A stretch of 14,225 nt of DNA from Physocladia obscura (Eukaryota > Chytridiomycota > Chytridiomycetes > Chytridiales > Chytriomycetaceae), in NCBI GenBank assembly GCA_027596945.1, contig JADGJH010000809.1:1-14225 (forward strand). The letters run 5' to 3'. Below the pieces are notes generated by a model. It was not told the DNA's origin, ran no database searches, and saw nothing but the letters and a program-made list of their open reading frames with translations. A program made the translations under genes and the position numbers. Shown piece by piece: positions 8,625 to 14,225 of the stretch; position 1 is the stretch's first letter, and every line of letters begins with the position of its first letter.

Positions 8625-9078
8625 GTCTACCTTTTTTCAATTTTATGATTGTATATTAAGAACCTTTTTTTTACAAAAAGGTAGACAAAAATGTTAAAAC
8701 AAAAACCACACATTTGCAAAAGGATACGAAAAACGATGGTTGCAGAAATGCATCGAGTTCGTGAATGCTGAGCAATCCGAATTGGTGCACACATGTAAAG
8801 TTCTGATATCAAGATTTTAGAACGGTAAAATGGTATTGAAATGGGTAACTCGTTTTGTAATAACATACCAGTGTCGCACAAAAAATCGCTCGTCAATTAT
8901 GACAATTTATAGCCCCCAAGACCACCGAGACCATTATTCATGCAGGCGGTTTATTAGTTAAAATTTGTTTGTTCATTAAAATACACAAACAGGACAATCA
9001 ACTCAACCTCCGTTTGTCTACCTTTTTTGAAGTTTTGGGTTCTTAATATACAATTAGAAATTGAAAAAAAGGTAGACA
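8624..9078. mobile_element. MITE-like element with 64-bp terminal inverted repeats
   Basis: The left end 8624-8687 and the right end 9015-9078 are inverted copies of each other, each 64 bp, sharing TGTCTACCTTTTTT, a central ATTGTATATTAAGAACC and a terminal AAAAGGTAGACA. Each terminal repeat is itself bounded by the inverted pair TGTCTACC...GGTAGACA, so each end can fold on its own. The 327-bp interior has no supported gene; the minus-strand open frame at 8627-8896 merely crosses the left repeat. The whole is 455 bp, a typical size for a non-autonomous DNA transposon. No clear target-site duplication is visible. The superfamily cannot be assigned. Confidence 0.75.
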
Positions 9079-9327
9079 CATTTTTATTGCAATGCGGGTC
9101 TAAAAAAAAGTCCTTATTATCCTACGCAGTCGCTAAATCAAAGCATTCTTAAAAGAACTCTCTTGAAATTTGAGAATGTAAATTGCAAACTCGACTGCAT
9201 ATATAGTTGTACAACTGAAGATATATGTGAGAGTTACTACTGTTTAGAGTTGGTGTAATAGTCTTATTATTATGTTAAATGAAAAATAGTAATTTTTATG
9301 TTGTGATATAGTTTAAAACCCTCTTAC
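9079..9327. other. AT-rich spacer
   Basis: No gene seen. On the minus strand this is the position of the intron following the exon at 9328-9447, but no downstream exon can be identified with confidence. Confidence 0.3.
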
Positions 9328-9447
9328 CTTTCTATGGCCGCCGTTGGTTCAAGATTCCACAATTCTGTCTTGACATGCTTGAATAATGCCTCGCAAACCA
9401 TTTTTGGAAAGTCATAAAAAGGTATCTCGAGCTGGAATTTCAGAATC
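9328..9447 (-). CDS. Candidate spliced exon of a eukaryotic gene, 120 nt
   Basis: On the minus strand a segment is preceded by TTTTGACTTTGTTTTTCAG and followed by GTAAGAGGG, good matches to 3' and 5' splice-site consensus. Between them one frame is open for 39 codons (LKFQLEIPFYDFPKMVCEAL, then KTELWNLEPTAAIE), with a more balanced base composition than its flanks. Neither neighbouring exon was identified. A chance match of both sites around an open exon-like segment is possible but unlikely. Protein family unknown. Confidence 0.5.
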
Positions 9448-9482
9448 CTGAAAAACAAAGTCAAAATATTAAACCTTCATAA

Positions 9483-9845
9483 AATGCCATAAAGATAGTG
9501 AATATCGACGGGTTTAACAAAGACATATGTTCGCGAAGGGATGAATACATAAAATGTTTTGGCATGAATTTTGAAACATTGGATAACTTGTATTATCCAA
9601 CAAATGATAAAGGCCTTGCATTTGCTGCAGAATAAAACGTGAAAATACCAAATTGGTATGCAAACTACAAGTATTGTCCAAATGGTATATCCTTAGCAAA
9701 TATTGCCATTGGTGTTATGGAGGTAAAAAGTGGTAAAATGGGCAGGAATTATGAACTCTTTTGCGAGGCTAAACCCAGGTTTTATACTGATGTATTTATT
9801 TTGGATGTGGGATTTGACCGCGGACCACGGTTCATAAACAACTGA
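9483..9845 (+). pseudogene. Orphan gene with one in-frame TAA
   Basis: One frame runs from 9483 to TGA 9843-9845, interrupted only by TAA at 9633-9635. The first part reads DEYIKCFGMNFETLDNLYYP; the part after the stop contains NYKYCPNGISLANIAIGVM and FYTDVFILDVGFDRGPRF. The composition is coding-like on both sides. The 5' end is unclear: a neighbouring frame just upstream also looks coding, so a second shift near 9510 is possible. Its 3' end overlaps the convergent gene at 9832-10311 by 14 bp. I do not recognise the family. Confidence 0.45.
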
Positions 9846-10311
9846 ATGAAAATTCCAACAAGACATCTTTGTCGGCATCTTCATGATGGCAAAAACATTC
9901 ATCTTCCTTGTTGTCTTCATATGACACAATAACTCTTTTCATCATGTGTGAAAGTTGTGAGATGTCATTGATATCTGTACTTAAGATTGATTCAACATGC
10001 TTATTATCTTTATCAGATATATGCTTTGCATAGATTCTTTTTAAACGGTATTGCGTTTCAATCATCATATCATGAATTGTGTCAACAGTATTAATAATTT
10101 TTAGACATTCTTTATATTTGTACTTTGTATTGTTGTATACACAACGTGGAATACGGTCATGGAAGCGTCTCTCCAATTTCTCATACTTCTCCTTCATATC
10201 ATTCATGCTTTGTATTATAAAATTATCTGTCATTTCTTTATGCAATTGTTCGACTTCATTTTTAAGTGTATTATTTTCATCAAGTAATTTATCATAATCC
10301 TTGTTTATCAT
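9832..10311 (-). CDS. Intact coiled-coil orphan protein, 159 residues
   Basis: Complete frame from ATG 10309-10311 to TGA 9832-9834. The N-terminal 25 or so residues (DYDKLLDENNTLKNEVEQL) show the a/d hydrophobic pattern of a coiled coil, followed by a charged helical middle (MKEKYEKLERRFHDRIP) and an acidic C-terminal part with CFCHHEDADKD, a small Cys/His cluster. No membrane segment or signal peptide is seen. The upstream intergenic region has two ATCGAT-centred palindromes shared with the divergent methyltransferase gene. A dimerising scaffold or regulatory protein would fit, but nothing identifies a function. Confidence 0.65.
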   Translation of the reverse strand: MINKDYDKLLDENNTLKNEVEQLHKEMTDNFIIQSMNDMKEKYEKLERRFHDRIPRCVYNNTKYKYKECLKIINTVDTIHDMMIETQYRLKRIYAKHISDKDNKHVESILSTDINDISQLSHMMKRVIVSYEDNKEDECFCHHEDADKDVLLEFSFSCL

Positions 10312-10448
10312 TCTGTTTTTCTTTACAAATATCTACTTTGGTTTAGGTTTAAATAGAAACATGTTATCGATAATTTATTCTGTCTGGCAAATTTTATCGA
10401 TAATTTCAATATAATTAAATACCCTTGCAACTCATTTTTTAAGAGTAA
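10312..10448. promoter_or_regulatory. Divergent intergenic region with paired TTATCGATAATTT motifs
   Basis: The 137 bp between two divergent starts contain the 13-bp sequence TTATCGATAATTT twice, at 10364-10376 and 10394-10406, spaced 30 bp. A related palindrome, TTATCGATAAAT, precedes the primase start (12504-12515). The core TATCGATA equals the DRE motif known from arthropod promoters, but here this is only a sequence match. An inverted pair ACTCATTT...AAATGAGT surrounds the methyltransferase start codon. Confidence 0.45.
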
Positions 10449-10660
10449 ATGAGTCGAATTGCGTTAAGAAATCCGTTTGAAGAAATTTTGAACAATCGAT
10501 AGTGGAAGTCTTGAAATAATGGAAAAAACACCACACTTACTCAACTTGATTTTATGACATTGCAACCTTTTTACGCCAATTTTGACGTTGCCTTTCAAAA
10601 TGTGCTTCAAAACGAAAGAGGAAAAGGAGTTGAAGTGATCGGAATGACGGTGATCGAAAA

Positions 10661-10685
10661 GTGAGCTTTTTTTTGACTGCTGCAG
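10661..10685 (+). other. Possible 25-nt intron
   Basis: GTGAGC, a run of eight T, then GACTGCTGCAG. It begins at the stop codon that ends the upstream frame, and its removal (25 nt, phase 2) joins the upstream frame to the open frame that continues at 10687. Of the GT sites I checked upstream, only this one restores the downstream frame. A plain indel is the alternative. Introns this short are known in some ciliates and reduced nuclei but not in typical animals. Confidence 0.45.
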
Positions 10686-11171
10686 ATTTCGAAATGAATC
10701 AAACAACCCAACCCAGGATTATTGTCCCTTGCTTGGCAAAAAACGCCCACAAGATAAACGAACGAAGGCGCTTGAGCAATGTAGAGGAATCGCACGTAAG
10801 CTCGTCCAATCTCAGTCCCGCATGTTGCAAATTGTGCGGAAATCTTGGGAACATGAAATTCCAAGCTTCAATTGGATGAAAGATCAGCAACAAAATGGAA
10901 AATTATTAACTTGCGAATGGTGGATCGAAATTGCTAGGCACAACTTTCTTTCATTGCTGACTCTTTTGACATGACTAAATAGGAAGATTGCGTCATCCTT
11001 GGAGCAATCTGTATCTGAATTTGTTGATATTCCGGTAAAAAATGTCTTTCGAGGAACTGTTCGCTATTTTTCGAGTGTATCAATCGAATTAGAAAAAGTT
11101 TTCAACACAACAGCGTGGACAAAGGATGAATACATTGAGAAACTACGATTGGTGTTCCATCATTTTCGAAA

Positions 11172-11222
11172 GTCTGTGTTCTTTTTGCGTAATTTTTGAT
11201 TTTAACTTGTGTGGTTGTTCAG
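11172..11222 (+). other. Possible intron, two alternative 5' sites
   Basis: The frames on both sides are in the same phase but separated by TGA and TAA. The 3' site GTTGTTCAG at 11214-11222 is good. The 5' site at 11189 (GTAATT, the same start as the 54-nt intron) gives 34 nt but the wrong phase; the one at 11172 (GTCTGT, weaker) gives 51 nt and the right phase. Confidence 0.45.
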
Positions 11223-11642
11223 GTGTGACACTGTGACAATTGATACTACCTTGAAACAAAAAATCGAGGACAGAAACTCTGTGGATGCCATTTCAAATAA
11301 AACGAGTAAATTGAGTGACGATGATGAAGCGTGGAGTGACTTGGATGCTTTGACATTACCAAACTCTGGCGTTTATCACATGGATTGTGTTAAAGGTCTC
11401 AGCCTTTTAAAAACCAATAGTTCTCAGATTATAATCTGTGATTGTCCTTATAATATTGGAAAGGACTTTGGGAACAAAAGCGATAAAATGAGCCTCCAGG
11501 AATACCTAAAATGGTGTGAGTCTTGGTTGGAAGAATGTTTGCGCGTTTTGAAGCCCAATGGAACTTTATACGTGTTTGGCTTCAGTGAAACTTTGGCATA
11601 TTTACGTGTTAAATTGACGTGCAATGTGAGATGGCTTGTATG

Positions 11643-11696
11643 GTAATTGTTTCATGCAAGTTTCATGCGTTTTGTTGTCACAAATTGCACTTTCAG
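11643..11696 (+). other. Spliceosomal intron, 54 nt, in the methyltransferase
   Basis: Starts GTAATTG and ends CACTTTCAG. It is phase 2 and contains TAA in the gene frame, so unspliced RNA would stop there. Splicing recreates a TGG codon at the junction and places two conserved methyltransferase blocks side by side. This is the best-supported intron of the window. Confidence 0.75.
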
Positions 11697-12185
11697 GCAC
11701 TACACGAATCGATCCGAGCCTCGCTCGAAATTCTGGACTCGTTCGCATGAAAGTATTTTGTGCTGTTGGAAAGACAAATATCATTTCAATTTAGACCAAG
11801 TACGAGAGCCGTATTCGTTAAAGTTCTTGCGGAACGTTGCCGGTCGCAGACGCAACCTCAAAGGGTCGATTCTCCAGTAATTACAAGCCAACTTTCTTTA
11901 ACGCACATTTAAATGGAGCTAAACCCAGGGATGTATTGAAAGTCGCTTGTCTTAGTGGTAAAGTCGGTCAAAAGGAAAAGGTGGATCACCCAACCCAAAA
12001 GCCATTACTTGAAACTCCTGAAGGCATCAAAGCAAAATGAAACCGATTTGGTTGTCATTCCCTTTGCAGGATCTGGCTCAGAAATTGTGGCTTGCAATCT
12101 GTTGAATTTACCCTATATTGGTTTCGAAATCAACTCCGACTATGTCAATTTGGTGAAGGAAAGACTAAAAAAACTAAGAAAATAA

Positions 12186-12566
12186 ATGAATGGTTTCTTT
12201 ACCTAAGAAGCCAAAACCGAACCCACTAAGAATAATTGAATAAAGTTGACAAACTATTACTGGACGGTATACACAAATTGAATAGTAGCGACTCAAAGCA
12301 AAAGTAGACCTGAATCCAAGGCACTTTCTGACAAGCTAACAAGGGCATATTTCTATTTGGAAAAGTTATTAAGATTCCAAGCCCGTGGTGTTCTTTGAAT
12401 ATCAGATCGGTTTGCATTGAGTTGAAGATGCATTCAGCGGCACATACAAAAGTCAAACAGTTACAATGAAAAGTGACTGGGGTGAGGCCAAATGAGTATT
12501 TATTATCGATAAATAATAAATGTATATAAATAAACGATTCATTTTTATTTTCAAAAGTAAAAAAAA
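12186..12566. promoter_or_regulatory. Intergenic region upstream of the primase half
   Basis: The last 70 bases hold an ATCGAT-centred near-palindrome (12498-12520) and a TATA-like TATATAAATAAA (12523-12534) about 40 bp before the ATG at 12567. The rest shows no plus-strand gene. A 128-codon minus-strand frame (12226-12612) crosses this region and the primase start; it is rejected as a gene. Confidence 0.4.
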
Positions 12567-13534
12567 ATGACACAAACACAAGCCTCGTTTTTGTCAAATT
12601 CATCCAAAACAACGCCTTCTACTCATACAAGTTTAGCCAACGGTAAATATATTGTTGACTTGCGAGACTATTCCACATTTTTATCTCAATATTTATATGC
12701 CATTAAGAACAATGAAGGTCTCTTTATCACAGAAAGAATTGTAAATAACGCTCCATTTCGATTTTTTTTGGACTTGGATTTTCCATTCGATGACATTGCC
12801 AAAAATCGAAAACCAAATGATTATCGTATTTGGTATCGCGTATTTATGACGTTATTACTGAAATTGTTAATACTACTACAGTGATTCTCTGTGTTCGGCT
12901 TTGCAAAATTCATGTTCATTGTCCTGATTTAATCGTTCATTATTCTCAAGCCATTCGTCTTTTTAATTTAGTAAAGGCGAAATTGTCAGAAGAATTTCAA
13001 TTGGATGAAAACTTGGACAAAAAAGTATTTGACGCCAGTGTCTACAAATCAGGGCTACGTATGTTACGTAGTTTAAAACCACTCAACAAGGATAAAGATC
13101 CAAAATGGGTCAAAAATAAATATTATTGTAAACTTGATGAAGACTTTGAACTGGTTGATTTTCATTTAAATGAAGACGACGAATTTGAAGAAATGTTGAC
13201 TATTTTGAAACAATGTTCTATATTCAACTTGAATAATCTACCAATTACAACGACAGTTCCCATTTATTTAACTACTGGTAAGGCTAAAGGAAAGAAACAA
13301 GATCGAGTTAATGAAAAAAGAAATAGTTAATCATTATAAAAAATATTTACTTTCAATTGGAAAACCTATTCCTAATAATTTAACTTATTCGACTTGTCCT
13401 GATAATGTCCTGATAATCTAAAGAAAAAATTTATCGATTTAAAACAAAAAAGAATCAACGGTGTTCAATATCGTATTGTTGGAGGATTCAAAAGTATTTG
13501 TGATCATCAATACGAACGAGTTATAATTTTCTGA
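12567..13534 (+). pseudogene. D5-type primase-helicase, primase half, decayed
   Basis: Archaeo-eukaryotic primase (AEP) domain of a D5-like protein; such domains make the primers for viral DNA replication. ATG at 12567 follows an A-rich leader. The catalytic aspartates sit in FFLDLDF (DLD at 12771-12779), followed after a frame change near 12825 by the histidine motif KIHVHCPDL and then VYKSGLRMLRSLKP (about 13038-13080), typical of the family. Coding sense moves frame again near 13311-13327, and an 11-bp tandem duplication at 13395-13416 causes a further shift before the last block (QKRINGVQYRIVGGF) ends at TGA 13532-13534. The helicase half is not downstream but at 78-956. Closest groups by motif style are nucleocytoplasmic large DNA viruses and polinton-like or virophage relatives; which one is open. 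Confidence 0.8.
13395..13416. repeat. 11-bp tandem duplication inside the primase relic
   Basis: TGTCCTGATAA occurs twice in succession. The second copy shifts the frame and brings in a TAA four bases further on; the coding sense resumes directly after it. It is a clear inactivating event. Confidence 0.85.
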
Positions 13535-13867
13535 TATATACTTGATCGCAACTTAATATTTCTTTTATGGCTAAAATAGAAAAGATATAATTATTTATTA
13601 TTAATGAAATAATCTTACTATATGAAAAGACTTTTTGAAAATGCGTGTGTCACACGTGACAGTACTCGATGAGCATAAAAAATGAAATATTTCTTTCCAT
13701 ATTTATGAAGTGAAGGAAAAAGTATCTGCCCCGAAGGGGGTCGTGACATCCTTGCTTCGGTCGTGACACTAAGGCTAAAAAAAGAATAGTGATTGTGAAT
13801 TATAAAGTTTTTTATGTTAAGATTTAGTATGAATGAAGATAAAAATTTCTATGTTGGTAGAAAAAAT
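13535..13867. other. Non-coding stretch with a CGTGACA cluster
   Basis: No gene. CGTGTGTCACACG (13644-13656) is a perfect 6-base inverted repeat overlapping CACGTG. CGTGACA follows at 13655-13661 and again at 13742-13748 and 13762-13768, around a CCCCGAAGGGG hairpin. This is the most GC-rich spot of the right flank. Confidence 0.45.
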
Positions 13868-13940
13868 TATTGTGATTAATACATTTTATTTTCATTCGCA
13901 CCATTTTTATATGGAGTAATTTTTTTATGATTTGCATCGA
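13868..13940. repeat. Dispersed repeat B, copy 2
   Basis: Direct-orientation partner of 2192-2264, with the same core and a few substitutions and a short deletion after GGAGTAAT. It places the same repeat family on both flanks of the gene-bearing part of the window. Confidence 0.85.
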
Positions 13941-14094
13941 TAAGAATTGCGTGAGGGTAAAAAATAGTACAATGTGTACTTGATACACCAACAAATTTTC
14001 ATTACGTATTGATATAATAACCTCGTAAAAAATCATGACAATTACCAGCAGTACCGCTAACTTCCCACCTGGATTGACTAGACAGAATTAAAAA

Positions 14095-14225
14095 GTATAA
14101 TAAGTAAGTAAATAGTATAAATAAAAAAGTATAAATAAAAAAAGTTAATAAATAATTTTAATTTAATTTTTTTTTTTCTGGAAAAAGGAAAAAAAAACAC
14201 AATGATATGTATCAATATAATATGG
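14095..14225. repeat. AT-rich repeat with a partial repeat A copy
   Basis: AGTATAAATAAAAAAGT-like units are followed by a T-run and an A-rich stretch. The final ATATGTATCAATAT resembles ATACGTATCAATAT of repeat A at about 1937-1950; the window ends before the rest could be seen. Confidence 0.4.

Larger units (their letters stand above)
10449..12185 (+). pseudogene. Intron-bearing beta-class DNA methyltransferase, frame-broken
   Basis: AdoMet-dependent DNA amino-methyltransferase of the N6-adenine/N4-cytosine type. The catalytic motif IV comes first (DCPYNIG, 11440-11460, with C where P is usual), then HPTQKP (11987-12004) and the AdoMet-binding FAGSGS (12063-12080); this order marks the beta class. 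Removing GT-AG 11643-11696 (54 nt, containing an in-frame TAA) joins RWLV directly to the NRSEPRSKFWTRSHE block that family members have next to it. Further introns are likely at 10661-10685 and near 11172-11222. Two single-base shifts remain, at a GGG near 11863 and around 12020, the second with a short loss after HPTQKP. The first 250 or so codons form an extension I do not recognise, with stops at 10500, 10512 and 10972. Substrate base and target sequence cannot be told. Confidence 0.75.

Noticed and set aside
8627..8896. 89-codon minus-strand open frame as a transposase
   Set aside because: It begins in the MITE terminal repeat and has no recognisable catalytic pattern.
9344..9360. tRNA T-arm-like GGTTCAAGATTCC
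   Set aside because: The loop is too long and no acceptor, D or anticodon arms can be paired around it; it lies in the candidate exon.
10920..10982. 63-nt intron removing the TGA at 10972
   Set aside because: The phase fits and a CTAAAT branch-like site is present, but the 5' site GTGGAT is weak and the segment itself reads as coding (WWIEIARHNF), so it was not annotated.
11864..11876. 13-nt GT-AG segment as a micro-intron at the first methyltransferase frameshift
   Set aside because: It would restore the frame but is shorter than the shortest introns known to me and removes residues that look family-typical.
11837..12040. Programmed +1 frameshifting in the methyltransferase
   Set aside because: No known slippery or stop-adjacent shift signal is present. 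One shift falls in a GGG run and the other comes with lost residues, so indels explain them better.
12226..12612. 128-codon minus-strand open frame
   Set aside because: It overlaps the promoter and start of the primase half and its composition is that of reversed AT-rich spacer.
1..14225. CRISPR array, rRNA or bacterial operon signals
   Set aside because: No regularly spaced repeats, no rRNA-like conserved stretches and no ribosome-binding sites before the starts.

Overview
The window looks like eukaryotic nuclear DNA carrying old relics of a large DNA virus or a related mobile element. It is very AT-rich. It has canonical GT-AG introns inside a gene, dispersed non-coding repeats, no Shine-Dalgarno-led operons and many frame-broken genes. 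I cannot name the host; an invertebrate or a protist would both fit.

Layout. (1) 1-956: helicase half of a D5-type primase-helicase, broken by frame changes and an internal loss, starting directly after a 77-bp sequence that recurs inverted at 4093-4169. (2) 957-2343: AT-rich sequence with two dispersed repeats. (3) 2344-5496, minus strand: two tandem copies of an unrecognised gene. The left copy keeps a 437-codon open frame; the right copy is a fragment. (4) 5500-7250: mostly non-coding, with an orphan 193-codon minus-strand frame and a broken small plus-strand gene. (5) 7419-8570: two adjacent plus-strand orphan genes, one with a frameshift and one intact. (6) 8624-9078: a MITE-like element with 64-bp terminal inverted repeats. 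(7) 9328-9447: a well-bounded minus-strand exon. (8) 9483-10311: two convergent orphan genes whose 3' ends overlap by 14 bp, one encoding an intact coiled-coil protein. (9) 10449-12185: an intron-bearing beta-class DNA methyltransferase with an unrecognised N-terminal extension. (10) 12567-13534: the archaeo-eukaryotic primase half of the D5-type protein. (11) 13535-14225: dispersed repeats again.

The primase and helicase halves lie on the same strand at opposite ends, in the order helicase...primase. That is what a circularly permuted or tandem insertion would give if it broke inside the gene. With the methyltransferase, this suggests a viral replication and DNA-modification gene set that has decayed in a host chromosome. 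The clearest unusual item is the methyltransferase: the removal of a 54-nt GT-AG segment joins two blocks of a family normally found in prokaryotes and viruses, in frame. Several other genes match no family I know.
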